DNA of 64,000 nucleotides from Roseovarius sp. MMSF_3359 (GCF_030733385.1 NZ_JASHJC010000005.1:124001-188000); one strand, 5' to 3'. Shown: positions 51,403-60,041, counted from the first letter of the stretch. Notes: generated from the sequence alone by a model not told the origin. A program made the numbers and translations.

Positions 51403-51537
51403 CAGACCGTGCCCCAAAGTAGGTGTTGGCAGCAGTATCCGGTGACCAGGTTACGATGCGTTTTAACAGATCAGAAAATATGCTGCGTTTTTTCGATAAA
51501 TCCTCATCATCTTGGCACGCATAGAACAGCACAACCC

Positions 51538-51554
51538 TGGCGACCCCGGCAGGA
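51538..51554. repeat. Left attachment core (attL-side), 17 bp
   Basis: Sequence tggcgaccccggcagga, identical to 61520-61536. Identity stops on both sides, which defines the crossover core. Confidence 0.93.
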
Positions 51555-51620
51555 CCATTCGGATAATTTTCGATATCAGTTTTTGTTTATTTTCAAAGTG
51601 TTGGCAATGGTCTTTTTCAC

Positions 51621-51641
51621 TTGTGTAACTTAATGTGTCAC
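51621..51641 (+). promoter_or_regulatory. Left arm-type motif pair
   Basis: TTGTGTAAC (51621-51629) and ATGTGTCAC (51633-51641), with start points 12 bp apart and 66 bp inside the left core. The same pair with the same period occurs at 61441-61461 and 54813-54833. Likely integrase arm-binding sites. Confidence 0.6.
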
Positions 51642-51803
51642 CTTTAATCGAGCTACAGGTTCTTGCAACTCATCTGGGCGTGCCTACACATACACAAATC
51701 CTAAACTGGATACTTAGGGCCATTACGCGTTTGAAAAGCTTATTTTGTTCACATTGCGGAGGTTCACGAGTAGTTTTCAAGAAAACAAGTATGAGGAAGT
51801 CCT

Positions 51804-53030
51804 TTGAGAAACCGTCTCTTTGTTTCATCGCTGAAAATATCGAATTTCAAAGGGATAGCGTCTCTCGAACTAAACTTTGATCCTGCGCTAACTGTAATTG
51901 CAGGTTCAAACGGCGTTGGAAAAACATCAATTTTGGAAGCCGTCTTGGCTACCGCCACACAGGTTTGGGTAAGCACTGAACGCGGCTCTAAGTATCCCAT
52001 TTTTCACCTAGACCTAAATTCAAGACGACGCACGGCCACCAAAGGAAAAATTGAAGCTCATTTTCGCGCTGCTTCAGAAAAAGACACTGAATACTTTGAG
52101 CTTTGTTTTGAAGAACACCTTGGCACACGGCACCTCAGGCAGATGGGCGATTATGTTAAGCGTCAGAAGGATATGGAAACAAGCCTCATCGTCTACTATT
52201 CGCAAGAGCGCATTGCAGATCGAAAGCAACCAACCTCGCGGGGAAACCGAGATAGTTCTTTAAAGACATCCGTCACTTCTGTTGGCGAGTTTGAGAATTG
52301 GTTTTTCGAAAGAGAGAGTGATGAAGCTCGCGAAGTGCAGAAGCGAAAGGACTTTGGATTTAGCTATCCAGAATTGGATGCGATTAGGTCGGTTCTTGAG
52401 CAGATGGAGAACTTTGATTCAATCACTTCGCGTTACGATGAAAATCAATCTGCGCGAAAACTGCTTTTTATCAAGAATGGTATCGAGGTTCTTTTCGATG
52501 AGCTTTCCAGTGGTGAGCGAGTTTACTTCCTGCTTGCTGCCGACTTAGCGAGAAGGTTGTCTCTAGAATATCCAAGTTTACCGATGAATGAACGTCCAGG
52601 TTTAGTGCTGATTGATGAAGTTGAACTTCACTTACATCCTGCATGGCAAAGGAAAATACTGACTGAACTGCTAAAGTCTTTTCCAGCTTGCCAATTCATT
52701 GTGACGACCCACTCTCCCCAGGTGATGGGCGGGGTCAACGCAAGAAATATTCGTGTATTGAATGCTGATAGTAGCGGCCATGTTTCTGTGAGAATCCCAA
52801 GTGCGTCCAAAGGTCGTGACACGAACTATATTCTAGAAGCATTGCTTGACACTTCAGAAAGAGAGCTTGATGTCGATGAGTTATTTGAAAGTTTCGATCA
52901 AGCGTATGACAAAGGTGATTTGGAGAGCACAAAATCAGCTTTAGAGCAAATCGAGGCCAAGGTCGAAGGTGAGTCATCCCTGGTCGCTACGTTGCGAAGT
53001 AAGTTTGAACGAAAGTTCGCAGCTCAATGA
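51804..53030 (+). CDS. ptuA: Septu anti-phage system ATPase PtuA
   Basis: 408 residues of the AAA/OLD-like ABC ATPase family. Walker A GSNGVGKT (34-41), signature LSSGER (234-239), Walker B LVLIDEVE (267-274), H-switch TTHS (301-304). The domain between about 60 and 220 is the usual helical insert. In Septu, PtuA assembles with the nuclease PtuB and activates on phage infection. The start is TTG at 51804 with GAGGA upstream; no ATG fits. It overlaps ptuB by ATGA. Confidence 0.9.
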   Translation: MRNRLFVSSLKISNFKGIASLELNFDPALTVIAGSNGVGKTSILEAVLATATQVWVSTERGSKYPIFHLDLNSRRRTATKGKIEAHFRAASEKDTEYFELCFEEHLGTRHLRQMGDYVKRQKDMETSLIVYYSQERIADRKQPTSRGNRDSSLKTSVTSVGEFENWFFERESDEAREVQKRKDFGFSYPELDAIRSVLEQMENFDSITSRYDENQSARKLLFIKNGIEVLFDELSSGERVYFLLAADLARRLSLEYPSLPMNERPGLVLIDEVELHLHPAWQRKILTELLKSFPACQFIVTTHSPQVMGGVNARNIRVLNADSSGHVSVRIPSASKGRDTNYILEALLDTSERELDVDELFESFDQAYDKGDLESTKSALEQIEAKVEGESSLVATLRSKFERKFAAQ

Positions 53031-53674
53031 GAGGTTCTTCGAAGGGACCACCACCAACAACTTTTGTCGAATGGTTGGCTTTAGGTCAAGACAACGAAGA
53101 TTGGACGGCAACTTACAATGCGCTTAGCGGTGCTGAAAAAACGGATTTAAGATTAAGTCTTTTGAGAGAACAAACAGGGCAGTGTGTGTATTGTGGAAGA
53201 AAACTGGACCTGAATGATCCTAGATTTTCTCATATAGAACATTTTCGTCCGCAGAGTGACTATCCAGAACTGGAACTTGACTACAAAAATTTGTTCATGA
53301 GTTGCGGTCCAATGGATAACGATGGCAACGCCTTGGAGGTGTGTGGCAACAAAAAGGGAAATTGGTTTGACGAAAAATGCCACGTATCCCCGTTTCCTGA
53401 AGCTAGATGTGTGTCCTTATTTTCCTATCAATCGACTGGAGAAATAGCTTCCGCAGCAGCAAACGCCAATAAAATGATCGACGTATTGAACCTCAATGAT
53501 CCGGAACTGGTACGAGAACGCAAAGAGTTGGTACGTGGTTTGGATGAAGAACTGGTTTTAGAGAACGCAGTCGTATTGCTTGATAACTGGAAAAGAACCG
53601 ACACGGCTTATTTTCGGAAGAGTTTTGCAAACGTCGCTATTGGTTATCTAGAGAGCCAGCCAGAGGCAAAGTGA
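53027..53674 (+). CDS. ptuB: Septu HNH nuclease PtuB (TIGR02646-type)
   Basis: 215 residues. Zinc-binding C53/C56 in CVYCGRKLD and a later C93/C106, with the HNH core SHIEHFRPQS (H69, E71, H72) and LDYKNLFMSC. This matches the PtuB nuclease, which degrades nucleic acids when triggered. The frame starts inside the ptuA stop (53027-53030). No reverse transcriptase or ncRNA was found beside it, so this is Septu rather than a retron-Septu. Confidence 0.9.
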   Translation: MRGSSKGPPPTTFVEWLALGQDNEDWTATYNALSGAEKTDLRLSLLREQTGQCVYCGRKLDLNDPRFSHIEHFRPQSDYPELELDYKNLFMSCGPMDNDGNALEVCGNKKGNWFDEKCHVSPFPEARCVSLFSYQSTGEIASAAANANKMIDVLNLNDPELVRERKELVRGLDEELVLENAVVLLDNWKRTDTAYFRKSFANVAIGYLESQPEAK

Positions 53675-53789
53675 ACACTGTCGGTTCGCTAAACCCTCTT
53701 TTACGATTAGTTTTTGAAAGACCGTCTAGCAAAGAAGACTTGCTATTACAGCTTTAGTTCATTTTGCGTTTTGCGCTTATTACCCCGAG

Positions 53790-54054
53790 CACTGATTTCG
53801 CAGTAACACTTAGACTCTTGGCAAATTCCCTTTTGCTGATGCCTTTAGCCAGTAGTGCAGCATTGTTACCAGCCTTCTAACGAGCTGTCGGCCTTCTCCC
53901 CTTTTACTTGCCCAGCGCCTTAGCCTTAGCGTTACCTTTTCGCGGCCTCGCCAACATCATCTTACGTTCGAATTGAGCCACGGCACGCAAGACGTTCAGC
54001 ATGAGTTGGCCTGCGCCGTTCGATGTGCTCGATCCAAGGTCCAGTATACGGATT
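53790..54054 (-). pseudogene. Degenerate serine resolvase remnant
   Basis: The minus strand here aligns over its length with the 3' half of the intact resolvase gene (about 56310-56577): stretches such as cttgcccagcgcctt, ttgctgatgccttt and aagacgttcagcat are shared. Translation gives GRRPTAR, then a TAG stop (53877-53879), then KAGNNAALLAKGISKREFAK, so the frame is broken where the intact gene has Glu. The N-terminal catalytic half with its Ser is missing. Confidence 0.85.
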
Positions 54055-54122
54055 CAACGCTGCGCTTTAAATCTCAGTTGCTCTTACTAGGTATGACTGT
54101 GAACTCAGGGAGAAGCGTTGAA

Positions 54123-54725
54123 ATGAAAGATGCGGAATATGTTCAAGCCGTTTTGTCTACGGAATATGCAACGGAACACCCGCACGAGATGCCCTATCCA
54201 AATCTAACAGAAGTCGTGAGAGAAACGTCGGTCGATTATTTGGCTGGAATCGTGGACGGGGAGTTGCCAAACGGTAGAAAAAGCCGCGAAGGTCACGACT
54301 ACCTTTGGTTTAAACACGGCGAAAAATCCATACTTTCTCACCGCTTCATTGCAGCAATAACTTTAGGAAAATGGGTTCCTAGAGATTATGATGTAGACCA
54401 CGTAAACCATAACCCCTCGGATAATAGACCCATCAATCTTCGGGTCGTGACGCCCCGTGACAATGCTGGAAACCGGCGAAAAGCGTTGCTTTCCGAGCTG
54501 GCAGACCTAGAGACAGTTTCCCTAGAGCTTAGAGTACCTGAGCCTAAGAAAGCCTTTGGACCCGAGGTAACACAAGTAGAGATAATTGACCCTCCACATC
54601 TCGACGCTTCATTTGATCGTGGTCCGAGTCCCCAGATCACTTTCACTGGAGAGACTAAGCCTGCAGGCGATGGTTTAAATTGGTACAAAACCAATCTAGG
54701 GTCTTGGCATCTCCGTCGTGACTGA
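54123..54725 (+). CDS. HNH endonuclease (HNH_3 type)
   Basis: 200 residues from the ATG at 54123, which has GGGAGAAG 7-8 bases upstream; an earlier in-frame ATG (54093) exists, and frames further upstream run into the resolvase remnant. SHRFIAAITLGKWVPRDYDV then DHVNHNPSDNRPINLRVVTP and NAGNRRK give the H-N-H pattern of homing-type nucleases. The C-terminal 70 residues (EVTQVEIIDPPHLDASF onward) are of unknown type. It may be selfish or a defence effector. Confidence 0.75.
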   Translation: MKDAEYVQAVLSTEYATEHPHEMPYPNLTEVVRETSVDYLAGIVDGELPNGRKSREGHDYLWFKHGEKSILSHRFIAAITLGKWVPRDYDVDHVNHNPSDNRPINLRVVTPRDNAGNRRKALLSELADLETVSLELRVPEPKKAFGPEVTQVEIIDPPHLDASFDRGPSPQITFTGETKPAGDGLNWYKTNLGSWHLRRD

Positions 54726-54812
54726 CGGCAGTTGATGCCGCAAGAACGTTTGTCACAAAAAAATTCTTCTAAAATGTTTTAAATTCAGTGACTTAAGATC
54801 GAACAATATGAA

Positions 54813-54833
54813 GTGTGTTACTCCGTGTGTCAC
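54813..54833 (+). promoter_or_regulatory. Internal arm-like motif pair
   Basis: GTGTGTTAC (54813-54821) and GTGTGTCAC (54825-54833), again 12 bp apart, lying in the 248-base gap between the HNH gene and the next gene. No copy of the 17-bp core was found nearby. It may be an extra integrase site or the scar of an older element end. Confidence 0.45.
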
Positions 54834-54973
54834 TACTCCACTTCGGCCATATGCCTCAATTTGACCAAGCAGGAATGTCCACAATCAATGAATACTATAC
54901 GAGCTTCGTATCTCCGTGCGTCGATACAGATACGATCAGACGCCAGCTAAGCAGACAATGCGAGCAGATCGTT

Positions 54974-55990
54974 CTATTCACCGAGAAGACGCCTAACCAT
55001 CTCAACAGTAGTTTGTCTATGTGCTCTTTTCTCAAAAGCGCAATCGCTCAACTGGAACTTCGGTTCCTGACCTTGAACCACAAAGGCCTTGTGCGCCTCG
55101 GTATTCCAACAAAAATGAAATGTGCATTCCGACAGCTTGGCTTGCAGAACATCGAGGGCTCTAATTCTAAACGTCTCTTCGACCCTTGGCGACTGAAGTA
55201 ATGGCGCTATTGCGACTGCCTTAGAAATATTCATTTGCCATTGCGTTCCGACTTCAAACTCAACCAAGCATTCGTATCGGTTTCCCAGAAAGGGAAGGAT
55301 GACATTTGTCACGACTGGTTCATTATCGGAGTTTTTGAACCAATGGTTTACAGCGAAGTGTAGCTGACGTATTCCATCCGGTGCGTTATAGAAAATCCGG
55401 TAATGCCCGCCTGTCCTGAGGCTGTAGAACTGGCTAGTTTGCCCTGCCATTTCCTCCGACAAAAATCGGGAAACCGCTGAAATTGTTGCCCATATGACGT
55501 TAGGCGCGTTCTTTGCAAGCGGCTGGTGATGCGAAGTAAACTCAATCCCCTGCAAAACTCGGCTACCGCTTCCTGCAAAGATGAACTCATAGTCACCTGA
55601 GTCAATGCGGTGCATTTGCTCAGATGGCCCACAAAACATAGGAGACAACGCGCCGCTCTTGCGATTACCGGCAAGAAAATAGCAGTTCCTTCCACCAGGA
55701 ATTATATCTCTAACTTCTTCATCAGATTTCCGAGACTTTAGCTCTCGAAGCTTTTGGACGGCTTCGGGTCGCGCGTTCACCCATCCGAAAAGTACACCTT
55801 CTTCGATAAATCCAATTTTCTCTTCTAATGCGACTTCACAGAATCCGATGGTGTTTTTATTCTCGTATCTTGGGCGTAGCGGTGATTCCAAAGACAGGCC
55901 TTGGTCATTGGCGTCCGAAGTGATTAGGCAGTCGGCAAACGCCGCCCAACTTCCATCTCTCTTGTCTATTACCAGACACAGTATCGTCAT
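54974..55990 (-). CDS. Unknown cargo protein, possibly Ntn-hydrolase-like
   Basis: 338 residues from the ATG at 55990; the open frame further upstream shows no sense. The N-terminus MTILCLVIDKRDGSW places Thr at position 2, followed by AAFADCLITSD. Later segments YFLAGNRKSG and YEFIFAGSGSRVLQG recall proteasome beta/HslV folds, in which an N-terminal Thr is the nucleophile. This likeness is faint and by eye. No family is confirmed. Same strand as, and downstream of, the intact resolvase. Confidence 0.55.
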   Translation of the reverse strand: MTILCLVIDKRDGSWAAFADCLITSDANDQGLSLESPLRPRYENKNTIGFCEVALEEKIGFIEEGVLFGWVNARPEAVQKLRELKSRKSDEEVRDIIPGGRNCYFLAGNRKSGALSPMFCGPSEQMHRIDSGDYEFIFAGSGSRVLQGIEFTSHHQPLAKNAPNVIWATISAVSRFLSEEMAGQTSQFYSLRTGGHYRIFYNAPDGIRQLHFAVNHWFKNSDNEPVVTNVILPFLGNRYECLVEFEVGTQWQMNISKAVAIAPLLQSPRVEETFRIRALDVLQAKLSECTFHFCWNTEAHKAFVVQGQEPKFQLSDCAFEKRAHRQTTVEMVRRLLGE

Positions 55991-56281
55991 TCGATGCTTT
56001 TGGTTGCTGAGGGCTAATTTTACAAGTTTTCTGAAGTGACTACGACAGCGGCGTCTTTGAAGATACGTAATTGTTTTTCGCTCTAAACGAAATGTCGTTT
56101 GCTGCCATTTCAGAACTATGCTTTGCGAAAGTACTGGCCTGCGAATTGGCAATACGACGAAGAGATATTCGATACGCATTGTCCCAATGTCGCCTATCGG
56201 CTCGAAGCAGATCGTGGGCATTTGTGATCGTCCGGAAGTACAGGAGGCCGCCAACCGTATGGCGACCACCGAACTCCACCG

Positions 56282-56839
56282 CTACGATTTTTGATGACTG
56301 TCTAACACTCGATAGACCGACCTTTCAGAGATGCACAACCTCTTGGCAATCTCTCTCTTGCTGATGCCTTTGGCTAGCAGCGCAAGAACTTGATCAGCCT
56401 TCTCACGGGCTGTAGGACGCCTCCCCCTGTACTTGCCCAGCGCCTTGGCCTTCGCAATTCCTTCACGCTGTCGTTCCAACATCATTTCCCTTTCGAACTG
56501 AGCCACGGAGCCCAAGACGTTCAGCATTAGCTTTCCTGTAGCGTTCGATGTGTCCAATCCTAGGTCCAGGATACGAAGTCCCACAGACTTGCCCTCAAGC
56601 TCTTCAACGATTTCCCCAAGGTGCCTTACGGACCGAGCCAAACGATCCAGCTTCGTGACAACCAGAGTGTCACCCTCGCGGGCATAGTCCACAGCGGCTC
56701 TGAGAGACTCTCTGAAGGCCACTGAGCTTGTCTGCTCCTCCCATACCTTTTGGCACCCAACGGCGCTCAGTGACTCTCTCTGAGTCTCTAGGGATGCTTG
56801 CTGCTCCAGGGTTGATGTGCGTGCGTATCCGATGAGCAT
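56282..56839 (-). CDS. Serine recombinase (resolvase/invertase family)
   Basis: 185 residues. Catalytic Ser9 in GYARTSTLEQQ, Arg pair in KLDRLARS (R66, R69), and NATGKLMLNVLGSVAQFE before the long helix E. A C-terminal helix-turn-helix (KGISKREIAKRLCISERSVYRVL) binds DNA. Length and order are those of Tn3-type resolvases/invertases. The start has GGAGG. It can act on DNA inside the element; the degenerate copy at 53790-54054 has the same orientation. Confidence 0.92.
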   Translation of the reverse strand: MLIGYARTSTLEQQASLETQRESLSAVGCQKVWEEQTSSVAFRESLRAAVDYAREGDTLVVTKLDRLARSVRHLGEIVEELEGKSVGLRILDLGLDTSNATGKLMLNVLGSVAQFEREMMLERQREGIAKAKALGKYRGRRPTAREKADQVLALLAKGISKREIAKRLCISERSVYRVLDSHQKS

Positions 56840-57137
56840 GTAAATGCCCTCCTTTGTCTGACTTTAGGGTTTCGGAAGTGGTGGCAAAGGTCTGCCAAAA
56901 GCTGAAAGACCACTTCATATACAGACAGTTCCCACACAGCGTCGGACTACCACATGGGCAAGGTCTATTGGCGGAGCCTTTAGGCGCTGGGCATTGGGTC
57001 AGATTTTCTGGGGCGATTTGAGGGGGTGGGGGGTCTAGAAAACCGACTTCAAAAAATGGGGGTTATTGTTGTTATTATTGTCGGTGAAAAAATTGCCGTT
57101 TCTTTGCTGACGAACTGACTACTTCTGAAGCATGGTC
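56840..57137. other. 298-bp gap upstream of the resolvase, with an inverted repeat
   Basis: Contains GAAGTGGT (56875-56882) and its reverse complement ACCACTTC (56909-56916), 26 bases apart, 36 bases before the resolvase start. Resolvases often bind such sites (res) next to their own gene. A G-rich and T-rich tract follows (57020-57100). No gene is seen. Confidence 0.4.
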
Positions 57138-58013
57138 TTAGGCGTTGTTGGGTGGCGGCAAAACCTTGTAATCAATAAACAAGGAGTCGTCGCAATCTCC
57201 ATAGCGGTGCCAATCCTCATTGCTAACGACGCGACAAAAGAACCTAAGCCGCTCCCCTACGTGCGTCTTATCTAGCTCTATTGTGATTTTGGGCCCGGAG
57301 AGTCTTGTCCCACCCACCGACCAGTTGATTTCATAAGAATCTGATGGAAATGATGGGTCAACTTCAACCTCAATTGTCAAAACCTCACCAGGACGCAGGT
57401 AAGAACTTTGGTCTTTGTTACGGCGCTCTTTCGTAGTTCTCGCGTGTGGAGGGCGGGGTTGCTTTGGAGTGAGGGAGCCGAAACTATCTCTTATTCTAAT
57501 CACAGAAGGTACATTGTATTCTTCAGTCATGCCTAGCTCTTTGTAGTACAATTTGAGACTTTCAATAACGTCATTGGAATAGCAGACAACTTGTTCAGCA
57601 CTCCTTACAGAAATAGGGTTCGAGTGACACAATTGGTTGCGAGCTCTTTGTATCTTTTTCAGGAGCCCACGAGCGAAGTTAGCGCCTCCGGGAAAGGCTG
57701 TATCTAGCGCAACACGAAAGTGCTTGGCATATAGGTCTTCTCGGCAAACGCAATAAACGAGATCATCGAAATACGTTGCATCAATTAATCTCGCAAAGCG
57801 AAGTGTATCTGCTGATCGGCGATCTTCAATTTCTGCGACACGAGAACGGGCCAGTAGGTTCTCGCCTTTTTCAGTTTTTGCGTGAAAATAATCATCGCCA
57901 TATGACTTCGAAAATTGCTCATCTACCAACCGACGCAGCCACATTTCGAGGTTTTCTATTACTCTCCGGCAGTGGTTGCGGAGTTCAGGTTCCGGGATAC
58001 TGTTTAATGGCAT
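57138..58013 (-). CDS. HEPN-domain protein with beta-rich C-terminus
   Basis: 291 residues. The helical N-terminal part (about 10-160) resembles Swt1/HEPN-type domains and carries RNQLCH at 125-130, an Rx4H match to the HEPN ribonuclease motif. A charged linker (about 185-210) follows, then an Ig-like beta domain (VLTIEVEVDPSFPSDSYEIN to the end). HEPN proteins are RNases in toxin-antitoxin and anti-phage systems. Probably co-transcribed with the 157-residue gene upstream (28-base gap). Confidence 0.65.
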   Translation of the reverse strand: MPLNSIPEPELRNHCRRVIENLEMWLRRLVDEQFSKSYGDDYFHAKTEKGENLLARSRVAEIEDRRSADTLRFARLIDATYFDDLVYCVCREDLYAKHFRVALDTAFPGGANFARGLLKKIQRARNQLCHSNPISVRSAEQVVCYSNDVIESLKLYYKELGMTEEYNVPSVIRIRDSFGSLTPKQPRPPHARTTKERRNKDQSSYLRPGEVLTIEVEVDPSFPSDSYEINWSVGGTRLSGPKITIELDKTHVGERLRFFCRVVSNEDWHRYGDCDDSLFIDYKVLPPPNNA

Positions 58014-58041
58014 CGCAACTACGCTGATCTAAGAGAGAGCA

Positions 58042-58515
58042 TCATTGCTCAACGGAGTTAATCTCGTCGGTGATGGCCCTAAAGGATTCCTCTAGCAAAT
58101 CCGCTACAGGTATTTCCTTGCCATCTTTGAATCTGAACATCCTACGTTGGCCGGTCACAATCAGAGTTTGGCTATCTGCTTTTTGCTGCACACTACCATC
58201 AGCTTGTATCGCTGTTCTCGGCCCCACTTCTAATTCAACCAAGTCACGAGTCTGTACATTCAATCCAGGGATATTGTCCGTGAAGACATTCTTTGTACTA
58301 ATGGCCACCGTGCGAAGATAGATGAAATCAGTGTATCTGTTCTGCAGAGATTTCCGGATGTCATTGAGCGAACGACCAGTGTCGATTCTAATATGATCTA
58401 CCACCTGTTCGAGTAGGGCCGCCAATGCGTAGGCGAGATCATCATCGTTGGGCGTTGACCTATACTTCATCAGAAGCGGTTCAAGAATCGTATCGTAGTA
58501 TCTTTGCGCGAACAT
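58042..58515 (-). CDS. Unknown protein paired with the HEPN gene
   Basis: 157 residues from the ATG at 58515, which follows GGAG. The first 90 residues are predicted helical (QRYYDTILEPLLMKY, LAYALAALLEQVVDHIRID); the rest is mixed, ending in VADLLEESFRAITDEINSVE. No family is recognised. By order and spacing it is the first gene of a two-gene unit with the HEPN protein, so it could be its antitoxin, sensor or partner. Confidence 0.5.
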   Translation of the reverse strand: MFAQRYYDTILEPLLMKYRSTPNDDDLAYALAALLEQVVDHIRIDTGRSLNDIRKSLQNRYTDFIYLRTVAISTKNVFTDNIPGLNVQTRDLVELEVGPRTAIQADGSVQQKADSQTLIVTGQRRMFRFKDGKEIPVADLLEESFRAITDEINSVEQ

Positions 58516-58705
58516 GGTAACGGGCTCCTTCGCTTTCGCCTGCACTTCAGTAGCAGTCTAATCGTTAACAAAAATTCACACTACCGTACGCTGCGTGATC
58601 GGCAAGTTGATCAACCATTGAAATAGCCAAGCGATAGCAAGCTTTGGCGAACTTTGTGGCGATCCTAGTAGGTTCTTTTGCCCTTACTAGTATGATGACG
58701 ACGTT

Positions 58706-59209
58706 TTATTCCATTACCTCACCAGTCGGTGGTTCTGGAACCTCACCTCTAACTACCGGGCCGACACTGGCACCCCAAAACTGTTTGCAGTAGGCATTGG
58801 CCGCCTGACTAATCGTACGGTAGCTCTGTGGGGCTTTCCTATGGAACATCCTTTTCTCATCTGGAGATGCTCTGAGCAACCTTGGGTCTGTCAGGATACT
58901 CTTAAGTGAGGCGTCTCCATTTCGGGCAGCATCAACGAGTTCTTTGACAAAACCCAATCTTTCAGAAGGCGGCTTACTGTAGAATAGTTCTGCCAGATAC
59001 GAAGCCCGTTCACGTTGTTGCATATTCGTGCGCTTTACATCGGGGCTATTCTGGGCGTTCTTTGGGTTCTCCTTTCGGTCTCTAAGTTGGTAGTTGTTCT
59101 TCCTACACTTGGGGCTACAAAACTTTTGGTTAGACCTCTTTCTGTTGAAGGTTTCATTGCAGGCAGGGCATACGGATAGTTGCTCCGTGCCAGTGGCATC
59201 GAAGGGCAT
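58706..59209 (-). CDS. Zinc-ribbon hypothetical protein
   Basis: 167 residues. An N-terminal treble-clef-like zinc motif: CPACNETFNRKRSNQKFCSP with the following KC, giving C-x2-C and C-x3-C pairs (about residues 14-35). A helical rest (ERASYLAELFYSKPPSERLG) follows. Such proteins occur in prophages and islands. It may bind DNA; function unknown. GAGAG lies about 8 bases before the ATG. Confidence 0.6.
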   Translation of the reverse strand: MPFDATGTEQLSVCPACNETFNRKRSNQKFCSPKCRKNNYQLRDRKENPKNAQNSPDVKRTNMQQRERASYLAELFYSKPPSERLGFVKELVDAARNGDASLKSILTDPRLLRASPDEKRMFHRKAPQSYRTISQAANAYCKQFWGASVGPVVRGEVPEPPTGEVME

Positions 59210-59354
59210 TGGCGGGTCTCTCTTTTGGATGGGGTTGGCCAGCCGGATGATCCGAATGCAGGTTTCAGACCAGGCGCTGGATGGAGTGGTTCAAGGGCTA
59301 CTTGGGGTCGGCTCAGAGCAATCAAGCCACTCCAGAACCAACCCCAGGATAGAG

Positions 59355-59768
59355 TTATGCAGGTCTCTTTTTGTTCCTGTAGTCACGGATTATCACGGTA
59401 GGATTGCTGGTGTAGTAATCGCTGATATCCGCCACACCGAGAACAGTAAGGATGTCCTCGTCCCTGTAGCCCTCTAATGCTTCCCAAAGCCTTTTGGCAT
59501 TTGACCGTACCGGTTTGTCGAAGCGACGGAACCCCGGGAAGTCTTCCAGTATTTTTTTATGCCTGAGCTTTGTGGATGGAACGTCGATTGCGAGGTAGTG
59601 AAGGTATTCACCCATCGCTAGATACCCTTCAATGGGCATCTTCGTTGCCTTCTTAAACGTGATTAGTTCTGTGATGCTCGCTTCGAGGCGATTGCGCACG
59701 TGTTCGGAATGATCAATGTGGTCCGTTACCAGAGTTGTGATTGTCGTATCGTAGATGAAGTCTTGCAT
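59355..59768 (-). CDS. Hypothetical protein of the element
   Basis: 137 residues from the ATG at 59768, preceded by GAGAG. In-frame ATGs at 59780 and 59819 are alternatives. Sequence is mostly helical (HVRNRLEASITELITFKKAT, LWEALEGYRDEDILTVLG). No family is recognised. It lies upstream of the zinc-ribbon gene on the same strand, 145 bases apart. Confidence 0.5.
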   Translation of the reverse strand: MQDFIYDTTITTLVTDHIDHSEHVRNRLEASITELITFKKATKMPIEGYLAMGEYLHYLAIDVPSTKLRHKKILEDFPGFRRFDKPVRSNAKRLWEALEGYRDEDILTVLGVADISDYYTSNPTVIIRDYRNKKRPA

Positions 59769-59912
59769 GTTTTCTCTCATACTTAATCGAACGCGCAAGC
59801 AATCGGACACCATGTACATGATGCCTGGGGCGTTGCGATGGGGTTGATTTCAGAGAGGGAGAAACCGCCCGTTCGAATCAGTTTCGAAGCTGCGTCTTGC
59901 CGGTTGCTACCT

Positions 59913-59940
59913 CCTAGTGAGTACTTTTAACGTCACTAGG
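59913..59940. promoter_or_regulatory. CCTAGTGA inverted repeat, 12-base loop
   Basis: CCTAGTGA (59913-59920) and TCACTAGG (59933-59940) lie about 100 bases beyond the integrase stop and upstream of the 137-residue gene. Could be a terminator stem for the integrase (weak T content) or an operator. Confidence 0.35.
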
Positions 59941-60041
59941 GGTGGCTCTCGGCTTGGTGACTACGCGTACCTGATGGAAAAATAGACAAACAAATCTCTA
60001 TTTGACCAGTTCAAAGGAAACGCGTTGGCACCGGTGGTCAG

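Larger units (their letters stand above)
51403..51803. other. 401-bp gene-free stretch containing the element's left end
   Basis: Contains the 17-bp left attachment repeat (51538-51554) and a 12-bp-period motif pair (51621-51641). Base composition drops from GC-rich to AT-rich just right of the repeat. No convincing gene is seen. Confidence 0.7.

Noticed and set aside
51555..53800. Retron type with Septu effectors
   Set aside because: No reverse transcriptase frame or msr/msd-like structure was found around ptuA-ptuB.
54237..54272. LAGLIDADG-like hint (YLAGIVDGEL) in the HNH gene
   Set aside because: One short resemblance only; the second motif is missing and the HNH core explains the protein.
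54815..55201. A 128-codon plus-strand frame after the HNH gene
   Set aside because: Most of it is antisense to the 338-residue gene, it has no ribosome site, and it starts inside the arm-like motif pair.
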